A stretch of DNA of 32,225 nucleotides, from positions 1 to 32,225 of the forward strand of contig NZ_RHOO01000027.1 in NCBI RefSeq assembly GCF_003946555.1, given 5' to 3'. A program made the translations under genes and the position numbers. Of this stretch, positions 23,716 to 31,170 are shown in pieces. The DNA is from Companilactobacillus hulinensis. Lineage in GTDB: Bacteria; Bacillota; Bacilli; Lactobacillales; Lactobacillaceae. Positions within the stretch are counted from its first letter, which is position 1, and each line of letters starts with the position of its first letter. The notes below the pieces were generated by a model, which was not told the origin of the DNA, made no database searches, and worked only from the letters and a program-made list of their open reading frames with translations.

Positions 23716-24627
23716 ATGGTGCAATCACGAGCAAATAGAAATCTTTTGTTGGTTGCCTTCATGTGGGGGACGAGTTACACATTTATCAAGATGGCGATTG
23801 CGGCACAAATGCCACCGTCAGTTATTAATACGTTACGGGGATTGATTTCAGCAATATTGGTTTACATATTCTTTCGGAAAATCGTCAATACAATGACATG
23901 GAAAGAATTCAAGATTGGCGCTGTTTGTGCAGTATTCAACTTTGTAGTCGTTCAGTTACAGTCCACTGGATTGAAATATACAACGCCAAGTAATAGTTCA
24001 TTCATAACTTCAATTTATGTTATTTTATTGCCATTCATAGCTTGGTTGTTCTTCAAAAGAGTTCCACCATTAAAAATTTATCTTTCTATTATATTGTGCG
24101 TGTTTGGGATGATATTTTTAACAGGTATTATTTCAACGGGGTTAAAGTTTCATATGGGAGATTTCTTGACCGTATTAAGTGCAATATTTTATGCATTACA
24201 GATGACGTATTATGGATACGCCACTAAGAATGCTCGTCCACAAATTTTGGCATTTCAATTAGGATTTGTTCAAGCAATTTGTGGAGTATTATATTCATTC
24301 ACAATTGATTATGGTAAATTACCACAGATCAATTGGACAGCCGCCATTGGACCAGTTATTTATTTAGGGGTAGTTGCAACGTTTGCGGCACAAGTTATTC
24401 AAGTTACGAGTCAAAAATATACCGATACGGTCACAGCTGGGTTAGTATTAATGACAGAGTCACTTTTTGCCAGCTTAGTGTCGGTCCTATTCCACGTTGA
24501 ACCATTGACACAACATTTGATAATTGGTGGCAGCCTAATTATTTTCGCCACCTTGGTTGCTCAATTTGATATACGTGGTGTTGTTAGCCGGTATTTTGTT
24601 AGGCAAGATGGGATTAGAAAGCCCTAA
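23716..24627 (+). CDS. DMT-superfamily transporter (EamA/RhaT-like)
   Basis: 303 residues from the ATG at 23716, 9 nt after AGGTGAT; the TTG at 23713 is less well placed. About ten hydrophobic segments are arranged as two EamA repeats of about 135 residues. The N-terminal MWGTSYTFIKMAI and the PSNSSFITSIYVILLPFIAWLFFKR stretch are typical. Probable exporter of amino acids or metabolites; substrate cannot be inferred. The ribosome site of the following GAF gene lies 20 nt beyond the stop, so the two may be cotranscribed. Confidence 0.88.
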   Translation: MVQSRANRNLLLVAFMWGTSYTFIKMAIAAQMPPSVINTLRGLISAILVYIFFRKIVNTMTWKEFKIGAVCAVFNFVVVQLQSTGLKYTTPSNSSFITSIYVILLPFIAWLFFKRVPPLKIYLSIILCVFGMIFLTGIISTGLKFHMGDFLTVLSAIFYALQMTYYGYATKNARPQILAFQLGFVQAICGVLYSFTIDYGKLPQINWTAAIGPVIYLGVVATFAAQVIQVTSQKYTDTVTAGLVLMTESLFASLVSVLFHVEPLTQHLIIGGSLIIFATLVAQFDIRGVVSRYFVRQDGIRKP

Positions 24628-24661
24628 GGGCAGACAGTTATAATATTTGAGGAGGATTCAC

Positions 24662-25123
24662 ATGTCAGTAACACCAACTACTTTATTGAACAAACAGCTT
24701 GATGCATTGTTGTATCAAGAAAAAAATCTGGTCGCTAATTTGGCTAATGCTAGTGCTTTGATCAATGATACATACGAAGATTTGAATTGGTCAGGATTTT
24801 ACTTATACAATAGTGATACAGGTGAACTAGACCTTGGACCATTCCAAGGTAAGGTTGCTTGTATGCACATTAAGAATGGAAGTGGCGTTGTTGGTACAGC
24901 CTTTAATGACCAACAAATTCATCGTGTAGCCAATGTCCATGAATTCCCTGGACACATTGCATGTGATAGTGCTAGTAATTCTGAAATTGTGGTTCCTATA
25001 ACTAAGGGTGATAGGAAGATCGGTGTCTTAGATATTGATTCACCATCATTAGATAGATTCACTGAGGATAATGAGAAGGAACTTGCTGAATTTGTACAAG
25101 TTTTGATTGCACATATTGAATAG
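24662..25123 (+). CDS. msrC: GAF-domain free methionine-(R)-sulfoxide reductase-like protein
   Basis: 153 residues from the ATG at 24662 (GAGGAGG just upstream; a TTG at 24647 lies inside that site). The whole chain is one GAF domain of fRMsr type: LNWSGFYLY, LGPFQGKVACMHI, GTAFNDQQIHRVANVHEFPGHIACDSASNSEIVVPI, and IGVLDIDSP. Family enzymes use three Cys; here C67 (KVAC) and C101 (HIAC) remain but the residue in the GVCGTA motif is Val (V77). With two Cys a disulfide between C101 and C67 is still possible, so activity is plausible. It would reduce free Met-(R)-SO, fitting the redox theme of this window. Confidence 0.85.
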   Translation: MSVTPTTLLNKQLDALLYQEKNLVANLANASALINDTYEDLNWSGFYLYNSDTGELDLGPFQGKVACMHIKNGSGVVGTAFNDQQIHRVANVHEFPGHIACDSASNSEIVVPITKGDRKIGVLDIDSPSLDRFTEDNEKELAEFVQVLIAHIE

Positions 25124-25166
25124 AAAAAAGCTAAGTTTGAAGTGAACTTCAAAACTTAGCTTTTTT
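25124..25166. terminator. Terminator, probably bidirectional
   Basis: AAAAAAGCTAAGTTT..GAAG pairs with CTTC..AAACTTAGCTTTTTT around a 4-nt loop. It serves the GAF gene on plus and, 12 nt past its stop, the RelE-like toxin on minus. Confidence 0.9.
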
Positions 25167-25177
25167 AATATCTTTGA

Positions 25178-25450
25178 TTAATTTTTATAGATATCATTTC
25201 TTATAGATGTTTTAACTATGATTACAGTAAACTTGTCATCATTTATATTTGCTATAATTCGATATTTTCCGACTCTATATCTCCAAAGAGTACCAAAATT
25301 TCCTTCAAGTGCTTTTCCCCATGCACGTGGATTGTTTGAATTTTCAATATGTTCATCTAACCATTTAATGATACGAATTTGGATTTGCTTATCCATTTTG
25401 GAGAAATCCTTGTCGGCCTTTTTTGCGAATTCCCAGTGATAAAGTATCAT
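25178..25450 (-). CDS. RelE/ParE-family toxin
   Basis: 90 residues with the compact RelE fold signature: an N-terminal strand (YHWEFAKKADKDFSKMD), helices 1-2, then WRYRVGKYRIIANINDDKFTVIIVKTSIRNDIYKN. The basic residues in YRVGKYR and the C-terminal SIRNDIYK occupy the places where RelE-type toxins contact mRNA on the ribosome; His is replaced by Asn/Ser in the usual HRxDVY end. The ATG overlaps the antitoxin stop by 4 nt. Expected to cleave mRNA when free. Confidence 0.88.
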   Translation of the reverse strand: MILYHWEFAKKADKDFSKMDKQIQIRIIKWLDEHIENSNNPRAWGKALEGNFGTLWRYRVGKYRIIANINDDKFTVIIVKTSIRNDIYKN

Positions 25451-25665
25451 TGAATATTTAACCGTTTAATAATTTCATCACGTTTAACGGTTTTCCCATG
25501 GCTTTCTTTGAGATTCTTTATGGCATCGTTATAATCATTTTCATCATTAATTCTGTCCATGACTGTTTGTCTCATGAATTCAGTAACAGAGATACCATAA
25601 AATTTTGCCAAGTCTTTAACTTTTTTGTATTGATCATCTTTAAATCTTAATGAAGTTACGGTCAT
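25447..25665 (-). CDS. Ribbon-helix-helix antitoxin (RelB/DUF6290-like)
   Basis: 72 residues: an N-terminal beta strand and two helices (TVTSLRFKDDQYKKVKDLAKFYGISVTEFMRQTVMDRI) form an Arc/MetJ-type DNA-binding domain; the C-terminal acidic/basic tail (about 45-72) should wrap the toxin. GAGGTGAT provides a strong ribosome site. It precedes the toxin in the order usual for RelBE and shares a 4-nt overlap with it. A 22-bp palindrome upstream is its likely operator. Confidence 0.88.
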   Translation of the reverse strand: MTVTSLRFKDDQYKKVKDLAKFYGISVTEFMRQTVMDRINDENDYNDAIKNLKESHGKTVKRDEIIKRLNIQ

Positions 25666-25698
25666 TGCTTATCACCTCTAAGTGAATAGTATCATCAA

Positions 25699-25720
25699 TT
25701 AGACTTCAAATGAAGTCTAA
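25699..25720. promoter_or_regulatory. 22-bp palindromic operator of the RelBE-type pair
   Basis: TTAGACTTC (25699-25707), AAAT, GAAGTCTAA (25712-25720): a perfect 9-4-9 palindrome just upstream of the antitoxin gene and over the likely -35. Fits binding by two ribbon-helix-helix dimers. Confidence 0.75.
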
Positions 25721-25743
25721 CGTTTTTTTTGAAAATATAGCGT

Positions 25744-25762
25744 GCTAAAGCTTAATTTAAGG
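25744..25762 (+). promoter_or_regulatory. Weak MerR-like operator upstream of the hydrolase
   Basis: GCTAAAGCTTAATTTAAGG shares the TAAAG..TTTAAGG skeleton with the two MerR sites at 20150 and 20211. The flanking -35/-10 boxes are poor (TACAAC or TATAGT), so this is only a candidate. Confidence 0.3.
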
Positions 25763-25818
25763 TGTACAACGTATAGTGTAGGACAAAAGAATGTGAGGTT
25801 CTTTTTAGGAGGTGCGTT

Positions 25819-26448
25819 TTGTTAGCTAAATATACAACAGAAAAGTTTAAGATTGATGACGGTCAAAAAGATATTGATGGATGGCTACTAAGACCATTCA
25901 GTAAGAAGGATGATTCAGAGACAATTATTTTCTCACCTGGACGTGATCAGACGTCAAAGGATATGATGCCATATGCGGAAAATGCGGTTGAACATGGTTA
26001 TAACGGTGTGATTTTTAATTACCGTGAACTTGGTGAAGATCAATCAGAATTATTATCAAAAAGAAGAGACTTGGAACTTGTAGTTAGATTTGTTAAGAAG
26101 TTGGACTATGTGGCCGAGAATAATATCGTATTGCTTGGTGAAGATTTTGGTGCGGTTATCTCAGTGGTTACTGTCAATGATATTCCTAATGAGATAAGTA
26201 AGATGGTATTGATGCATCCAGAATTCAACTTCACGGATCAGTTTGCATATGATAGTCTGAATGAATGTAATATCCCAGTTCTGGTATTACAAGGTGATAT
26301 GGATCATGTTGTTCCACTTGAGAGTACAAAAAAAGCACTTGAATTATATCCAAATGCTGAATTGAAAGTCTTTAAGGGCGCAGGTCACGAATTCTTGGGT
26401 GAATATCGTAATCAAGCAATTAAAACTATCGACGAATTTTTGAAATAA
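25819..26448 (+). CDS. Alpha/beta hydrolase with Asp at the nucleophile position
   Basis: 209 residues starting at TTG (25819), 6 nt after AGGAGG. The fold is complete: oxyanion-side strand IIFSPGRDQTSKDM, nucleophile elbow LLGEDFGAVIS (residues 105-115), acid loop LQGDMDHVVP with D162, and catalytic His190 in GAGHEF. The elbow is G-E-D-F-G: Asp109 stands where most family members have Ser. Asp nucleophiles occur in haloalkane or fluoroacetate dehalogenases and epoxide hydrolases, while relatives of this small size are usually Ser esterases or peptidases. Substrate unknown; detoxification would fit the neighbours. The terminator is shared with the antiporter gene. Confidence 0.82.
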   Translation: MLAKYTTEKFKIDDGQKDIDGWLLRPFSKKDDSETIIFSPGRDQTSKDMMPYAENAVEHGYNGVIFNYRELGEDQSELLSKRRDLELVVRFVKKLDYVAENNIVLLGEDFGAVISVVTVNDIPNEISKMVLMHPEFNFTDQFAYDSLNECNIPVLVLQGDMDHVVPLESTKKALELYPNAELKVFKGAGHEFLGEYRNQAIKTIDEFLK

Positions 26449-26450
26449 TT

Positions 26451-26485
26451 AACTAGTTTGTCAGGGAGGGCAAACTAGTTTTTTT
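26451..26485. terminator. Bidirectional terminator
   Basis: AACTAGTTTG pairs with CAAACTAGTT around a 10-nt loop, followed by T-tracts. The antiporter stop codon (26475-26477) lies inside the right arm. Confidence 0.92.
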
Positions 26486-27644
26486 GTGCAACTGATTCAG
26501 AACTTAACATTTTGTTGAATAATATTGGGCAGACGATACATGTGATAATTGCTGCCAAAGTTATTGCACCATTTTGGGCTTCGGTGATTATTTTTAAATT
26601 TTGACCAACTTGTAAGATGGGCAGAACTAACGTGATCGTCGTTGACATCAATATTGAAGCACCGAAGGCGAGTTTATTGCCAAATTTTCGTCTCAAAATG
26701 AGGTGGATAATTGACTTAGCCAAGATGAATGCTACGAAGAAGACAGGGATCAGAATCAGTGCTCCTTTGTCATGTAGCAGGGTTCTTAGGTTGAGATTAA
26801 CACCTGTGACAATGAAGAAGATGGGTACGAAGAATCCGTATGCCATTGAACTCAACTTCTCTTGGGTATCCTTTTTGGGGTTGAGTAATTTCATAACGAC
26901 ACCGGCTAAGAAGGCACCTAAGATACTTTCGGCACCAATTTGTTCCGCAACGGTTACCAATGTGAATATTAGGAAGAAGGCTAGACGAATATCTAGTTGA
27001 GTCGTTGCCTTATCTATTTTGTCGAAGAAGACATAGACACGCTTGAATCTTCTTAATAGGAAGATTGCAGCTAAGAAAATCGTGGGCAATAACAAGGCTG
27101 AGAAATAATTTTTTTGCTGAACAGCTGAGTAGATGGTCAAGGCAACAAGTGGGATGAATTCTCCCATAGCCGATATTAGTAGAAGTGTCTGACCGTATTC
27201 ATTGTCTAATAATCCAACCTCTGTCAGTAGTGAAATAATAACACCCAATGCAATTGTGCTGACAAGGATCGTTGCCAGAATAATATTATTGAACAATCCG
27301 GTATAGTATAGAGCCACGCTTAAGACTACAGACATTATTAGAACTGACATGAAACTTCCAAATGCCAGTCCCAGTGGAGATTTCTCGGCACCTTTTGGTT
27401 TCTTCTCAAACAGTGAGAAGTCGATTTCCATTCCACCTAAGAAAATCAACATGATAACACCAAGGTTGGCTAGATAAGTTAATGTGGAGTTAGGCTGAAT
27501 CAAGTTGAGACCGGTTTTTCCGATAATAATACCCATAATAATTTCAGCAACTGTTCCGGGAATTCTAGTAATTCGGAATCTTGCCATGATTAACGGAGTT
27601 GCCAGAGCTGCGAATAGTGTGATCAGGACTGAAAATTTACTCAT
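26475..27644 (-). CDS. CPA2-family cation:proton antiporter (Na+/H+ or K+/H+)
   Basis: 389 residues from the ATG at 27644, preceded by GAGG at 9 nt; a longer in-frame start at 27752 would add 36 non-hydrophobic residues and lacks a ribosome site. About twelve hydrophobic segments. Family motifs are visible: MARFRITRIPGTVAEIIMGIIIGKTGLNLI at the N-terminus, GGMEIDFSLF, and the GAESILGAFLAGVVM segment containing the CPA2 ion-site region. There is no C-terminal TrkA-N/RCK domain, so it is a short KefB/NhaS-type member. It exchanges monovalent cations for protons across the membrane. A possible promoter is TTGGAA-N17-TAAACT on the minus strand near 27670-27700. Confidence 0.9.
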   Translation of the reverse strand: MSKFSVLITLFAALATPLIMARFRITRIPGTVAEIIMGIIIGKTGLNLIQPNSTLTYLANLGVIMLIFLGGMEIDFSLFEKKPKGAEKSPLGLAFGSFMSVLIMSVVLSVALYYTGLFNNIILATILVSTIALGVIISLLTEVGLLDNEYGQTLLLISAMGEFIPLVALTIYSAVQQKNYFSALLLPTIFLAAIFLLRRFKRVYVFFDKIDKATTQLDIRLAFFLIFTLVTVAEQIGAESILGAFLAGVVMKLLNPKKDTQEKLSSMAYGFFVPIFFIVTGVNLNLRTLLHDKGALILIPVFFVAFILAKSIIHLILRRKFGNKLAFGASILMSTTITLVLPILQVGQNLKIITEAQNGAITLAAIITCIVCPILFNKMLSSESVAQKN

Positions 27645-27718
27645 AAAATAAAACCTCTTTTGTTTTTCTATCAAAGAGTTTAGCGTAATTTGAATTTTTT
27701 TCCAATTAATAACAAGTT

Positions 27719-27755
27719 GTACAGGGAAAATATTAACATTTTCCCTGTACATTTT
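27719..27755 (+). terminator. Strong hairpin with plus-strand T-tract, no plus-strand gene before it
   Basis: GTACAGGGAAAAT (27719-27731) pairs perfectly with ATTTTCCCTGTAC (27738-27750); TTTTT follows on the plus strand (27752-27756). Upstream on the plus strand lies only the 5' end of the minus-strand antiporter gene. The minus side has no T-tract. Confidence 0.65.
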
Positions 27756-27764
27756 TGATTTACC

Positions 27765-28031
27765 TTATTTTCTATTAATTCCCAAACTATCACGTGAACC
27801 AAGCTTTGAATCATGAGATAGCCTTACAACCAGGTCGGCGACACTCTTGATTGAGACATCGTGTCCACCAAATGGTTCACCTATTACTGTTATCAAACCA
27901 ACCTAGGCGGATAACGGTATAGTTCAAGTCTGATGTTTCAATAATATCAGCCGCATTACGATATGTTCTTAGCATTGGGTTAGATGATAGATTACATCCA
28001 CTATAAATCTTGATGTTCACTTTAAGGCAAT
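27765..28031 (-). pseudogene. NAD(P)-reductase pseudogene with truncated MerR promoter
   Basis: The minus strand encodes PMLRTYRNAADIIETSDLNYTVIRLGWFDN, then shifts frame and continues GEPFGGHDVSIKSVADLVVRLSHD..SLGIN to a stop at 27765. Both parts match the reductase at 20388 (VPYRQAADIVEQSDLDSTVIRPSWFDD; GEAFVGRNVSRTSVADLV; SLGIS). About 15 residues are lost at the shift and the whole N-terminal half is missing. Right at the 5' edge, TTGCCTTAAAGT (minus strand, 28019-28030) equals the -35 and left operator half of the MerR promoter at 20144. A deletion has joined a MerR promoter half to the middle of the gene. The remaining interval 28032-28142 is AT-rich and holds the dus leader. Confidence 0.82.
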
Positions 28032-28142
28032 ATTTTTTTGAGAAGATTGAGTAAACATCAGATTAATTATTAGATTCTGAACTAATAAACTAGTAATATA
28101 TTATTGATATGAAACTTTTAACAATTAAAGAGGTAAATCAGT

Positions 28143-29141
28143 TTGACAGAATCAACATTTTGGTCAAAAATATCAGCTCAAGCCAAGTCAGAACATCGTC
28201 CATTCTTTAGCATGGCACCTATGGAAGCAGTCAGTAATACGGTTTTTCGTCAGGTAATCACACACGCATGTGCTCCAGATACATTCTTCAGTGAATTTGT
28301 CTATGCGAAAGCAATTACGAATCCGAATACTAAGTTCCCTATTCATGGTCGGCTATACATTGATCCAAGAGAAAAAACACGTCCGGTCGTACAACTATGG
28401 GGCAATGAAGCGCTAGACTTTGAATCTGCGGCTTATTCATTGAAAGAACAAGGATTTGAAGCAATAGATATCAATATGGGATGTCCAGATGGTACGGTTA
28501 TTAAGAATCATGGTGGTAGTGATTTGATTAGGAACCATCAATGGGCTCAAGATGTAATTGCGGCGGCAAAAACTTCAGGATTAGCCGTTAGTGCTAAGAC
28601 ACGTCTTGGTTATAGCAAGGTTGAAGAATTCAAAGATTGGATTCCATTTTTGCTGCAACAAGACGTTGATGTCTTGACGATTCATTTGCGTACTAAGATG
28701 GAAATGAGTAAAGTTCCAGCTCACTTGGAAGTAATTGACGATATTATCAAGATGCGGGATGAAATTGCTCCGCAAACTTTGATTCAAATTAATGGGGATA
28801 TTCCTGATTATCAAGCTGGCCTGAAATTAGCGCAAGAACATCCTGGTTTAGATGGAATTATGATTGGGCGTGGGGTCTTCGCTAATCCGTTTGCCTTTGA
28901 GAAGAATCCAACAACACATTCACTTGATGAGCTTTTGGATCTGTTACAGATGCAATTAAATCTGTTTGATGATTTTTCAAAGAAGTACGATATGCCACGT
29001 TTTCCATCACTCAAGCGTTTCTTCAAAATCTATGCTCGACCAGAATTGGGTGCGACTGATTTGAGAAATGCGATGATGGATGCTAAGTCTACTGACGATG
29101 TACGTAAGACTTTGGCTGAAAAAGATAAGTATTTGAAATAA
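28143..29141 (+). CDS. dus: tRNA-dihydrouridine synthase
   Basis: 332 residues, starting at TTG (28143) with AGAGGT 9 nt upstream. FMN-barrel landmarks: MAPMEAVSNTVFRQV at the first strand, VVQLWGNEALDF, DINMGCPDG with the catalytic Cys that protonates the uracil, AKTRLGY, TIHLRTK, QINGDIPD and DGIMIGRGVFANPFAF. It reduces uridines in tRNA D-loops using NADPH and FMN. The segment following the Cys (IKNHGGSDLI) differs from the VxKxGAGxxL of many Dus proteins but keeps the pattern of the lactobacillar group. It stands alone with its own terminator. Confidence 0.93.
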   Translation: MTESTFWSKISAQAKSEHRPFFSMAPMEAVSNTVFRQVITHACAPDTFFSEFVYAKAITNPNTKFPIHGRLYIDPREKTRPVVQLWGNEALDFESAAYSLKEQGFEAIDINMGCPDGTVIKNHGGSDLIRNHQWAQDVIAAAKTSGLAVSAKTRLGYSKVEEFKDWIPFLLQQDVDVLTIHLRTKMEMSKVPAHLEVIDDIIKMRDEIAPQTLIQINGDIPDYQAGLKLAQEHPGLDGIMIGRGVFANPFAFEKNPTTHSLDELLDLLQMQLNLFDDFSKKYDMPRFPSLKRFFKIYARPELGATDLRNAMMDAKSTDDVRKTLAEKDKYLK

Positions 29142-29154
29142 TATATATAGCATG

Positions 29155-29197
29155 AAAAGCAGAGTTCCTCTGATTATGAGGGATTCTGCTTTTTTTA
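29155..29197 (+). terminator. Terminator of dus
   Basis: AAAAGCAGA..CCTC pairs with GAGG..TTCTGCTTTTTTT around a 7-nt loop with T7. Confidence 0.9.
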
Positions 29198-29207
29198 TCA
29201 TAAATAA

Positions 29208-29251
29208 AAAATAAAGTGCTGTTTTCTATTTTGAAAACAGCACCTTATTTT
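29208..29251 (-). terminator. Terminator of the LysR gene
   Basis: A 19-position stem with one mismatch (29208-29226 with 29233-29251, ..GTGCTGTTTTC / GAAAACAGCAC..). The minus strand ends in TTTTT. The LysR stop at 29250 touches the stem. Confidence 0.85.
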
Positions 29252-30113
29252 AATTCCAAGCTTGTGACATGGGTTTAATTAACGGATTAACTTTGGACTT
29301 TTGATTCTTCAAATAAGCAACATAGAAGTCCACTGTGCTGGCATCGTCACTGATAGGGATTCTAATGCGATCATCATCGTTATATGGAAGATGATGGCTA
29401 TCTTTGCCAGAAATATTTGTACTGAAATATGGGAAGTTAGAATATTGAGTTATTTCAGTGAAGGCATCGAATTGTTCTTGGTACATGAATCTAGCATCAG
29501 GAATATTATCTTGAACAATTTTTTTCCAAATACCGATATCGTTAACAACGACAAAACTCATTCCTTTTAATTCTTCAAATGTGACTGAAGTCTTGTTAGC
29601 AAGATAGGTGAACTTGTCTAGGTTGACCGACAATTTCTCACTACCAATGTATCGAGATTCAATTGAATCCGTCATGATCTTTTGATTGGTAATAATCATG
29701 GCAAAACTACGATTCTCTATGCTAGATATAACTGAATCTGTTTGTAGTAGAGAATCGTCTATTACAACGTTATCATCAATATCACTCAAAGACCTCAATA
29801 ACATAATGGGTCCGGGTGCTATTGAACCAATCTTTACAGTGGTATGACTTGCTTCATATTTTTGAACAGTATCAATGAAGCTTTGATTTTGGTCAAGAAC
29901 TTTTTGTGCTTCTTTAGCCGCCAGAATACCAGTTTTGGTCAGAGCTACGTGGTTAGGTTGACGGTCAAATAGCTTAACATCTAATTCATCTTCAAGTTTC
30001 TGCATACCTCTAGTAACAGTCGGCTGAGTAACCATTAGCTTTTCAGCAGTGGCTGCCAGCGTTCCGTATTTATTAAATGTAACTAGTTCCTCAAGTAAGT
30101 AGTTATCGATCAT
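29250..30113 (-). CDS. LysR-family transcriptional regulator
   Basis: 287 residues. The N-terminal winged HTH (1-60: LEELVTFNKYGTLAATAEKLMVTQPTVTRGMQKLEDELDVKLFDR) is followed by a linker helix and a type-2 periplasmic-binding-like effector domain from about 90. It has no cysteine, so it cannot work by an OxyR-like thiol switch. It is divergent from the aldo/keto reductase gene, and an ATAC-N7-GTAT LysR box lies in the shared 134-bp region, overlapping its own promoter, which suggests it controls both. GAGGTGAT supplies the ribosome site. Confidence 0.9.
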   Translation of the reverse strand: MIDNYLLEELVTFNKYGTLAATAEKLMVTQPTVTRGMQKLEDELDVKLFDRQPNHVALTKTGILAAKEAQKVLDQNQSFIDTVQKYEASHTTVKIGSIAPGPIMLLRSLSDIDDNVVIDDSLLQTDSVISSIENRSFAMIITNQKIMTDSIESRYIGSEKLSVNLDKFTYLANKTSVTFEELKGMSFVVVNDIGIWKKIVQDNIPDARFMYQEQFDAFTEITQYSNFPYFSTNISGKDSHHLPYNDDDRIRIPISDDASTVDFYVAYLKNQKSKVNPLIKPMSQAWN

Positions 30114-30124
30114 AAAATCACCTC

Positions 30125-30200
30125 ATTATAATGCCATACGTCAAACGTATGGTAGCATGTTTATCTGGTAATTTTCAAGTGTCCAATATGTTCATATAAT
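30125..30200. promoter_or_regulatory. LysR box and divergent promoters
   Basis: ATACGTCAAACGTAT (30136-30150) is a classical ATAC-N7-GTAT LysR box inside the perfect palindrome CCATACGT-CAA-ACGTATGG. TATAAT for the reductase gene is at 30195-30200 and TATAAT on the minus strand is at 30125-30130. Forty bases from 30136 recur at 31920. Confidence 0.78.
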
Positions 30201-30247
30201 GAACTCATGAATTAAACAAACAGTAATTAAATAAAGAGGTAAATAAT

Positions 30248-31105
30248 ATGGAAACAGTTAAATTAAATAATGGAGTTGAAATGCCACAATTAGGATTCGG
30301 AGTATTTCAAGTAACAGACTTGGATCAATGTGAACAAGCAGTCGTTGATGCAATTGCATCTGGCTATCGTTTGATCGATACAGCCGCGGCTTATCAAAAT
30401 GAAGCAGCCGTTGGTCGTGCCATCAAGCGTAGTGGAGTTGATCGTAAAGAACTCTTCATTACATCTAAGCTTTGGGTTTCAGATGCTAATTATGATAGAG
30501 CGCAAAAGGCTATTGAAACATCATTAAATAATCTTGGAGTTGATTATCTAGATTTGTACTTATTACATCAACCATACGGGGATGTTTCTGGTGCATGGCG
30601 TGCTTTGGAAGAGGCTTATAAAGCTGGTAAGATTCGTGCCATTGGTGTTTCTAACTTCTACGCTGATCAATTGAAGAACTTAGAATTATCAAATGAAATC
30701 AAGCCAGTACTTAATCAAATTGAAGTTAACCCTTGGTATCAACAGAATTCTGAAGTTGACTTCAATCAGGGAGAAGATATCCGTGTTGAAGCATGGGCAC
30801 CATTCGCTGAAGGTAAGCATGACATCTTTACAAATGAAGTCATTAAAGAAATTGCGGACAAATACAACAAATCTAATGGTCAAGTTATTCTAAGATGGCT
30901 ACTCCAACGAGGAATTACCGTAATTCCTAAGTCAGTACACAAGAATCGTATGGAAGAAAATATCAATGTCTTTGATTTTGAGTTAACTGATGATGAGATG
31001 AAGGTTATGAATGGCCTTGATAAGGGTGAGAGTCAATTCTTCGATCACCGTGATCCTGTGACAATTGAACAGATTTTCGGAACAAGTTTAGCTAAACTAA
31101 AATAA
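30248..31105 (+). CDS. Aldo/keto reductase
   Basis: 285 residues, a full (alpha/beta)8 AKR. The catalytic tetrad can be assigned: Asp44 (RLIDTAAAY), Tyr49, Lys74 (ITSKLW) and His107 (YLLHQP). GVSNFYADQL and VNQIEVNPW-type strands and the NADPH-binding VIPKSVHKNRMEEN are in place. It reduces aldehydes or ketones with NADPH. It starts 8 nt after AGAGG and is followed by a second reductase 65 nt downstream. The divergent LysR regulator is the likely controller. Substrate unknown; 2,5-diketogluconate-reductase-like annotations are common for this group but not proven. Confidence 0.93.
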   Translation: METVKLNNGVEMPQLGFGVFQVTDLDQCEQAVVDAIASGYRLIDTAAAYQNEAAVGRAIKRSGVDRKELFITSKLWVSDANYDRAQKAIETSLNNLGVDYLDLYLLHQPYGDVSGAWRALEEAYKAGKIRAIGVSNFYADQLKNLELSNEIKPVLNQIEVNPWYQQNSEVDFNQGEDIRVEAWAPFAEGKHDIFTNEVIKEIADKYNKSNGQVILRWLLQRGITVIPKSVHKNRMEENINVFDFELTDDEMKVMNGLDKGESQFFDHRDPVTIEQIFGTSLAKLK

Positions 31106-31120
31106 TATTAACGAGGATAA

Positions 31121-31156
31121 ATGATTGTGGAATTAGATTTTAAATCAGAAAAATAA
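31121..31156 (+). CDS. Possible 11-residue peptide between the two reductases
   Basis: ATG at 31121 preceded by GAGGATAA encodes MIVELDFKSEK and stops 14 nt before the next gene. It may be a leader peptide that couples translation, or the remnant of a gene. Only the ribosome site speaks for it. Confidence 0.3.
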   Translation: MIVELDFKSEK

Positions 31157-31170
31157 TTGGAGAGATAAAA

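Noticed and set aside
25218-25439. 73-codon plus-strand frame
   Set aside because: Opposite the RelE-type toxin, which has family motifs, ribosome site and antitoxin partner.
26617-27000. 127-codon plus-strand frame
   Set aside because: Complement of the antiporter membrane segments; no ribosome site.
27645-27752. 36-residue N-terminal extension of the antiporter
   Set aside because: The extension contains the likely promoter and lacks a ribosome site; the ATG at 27644 begins the first membrane helix.
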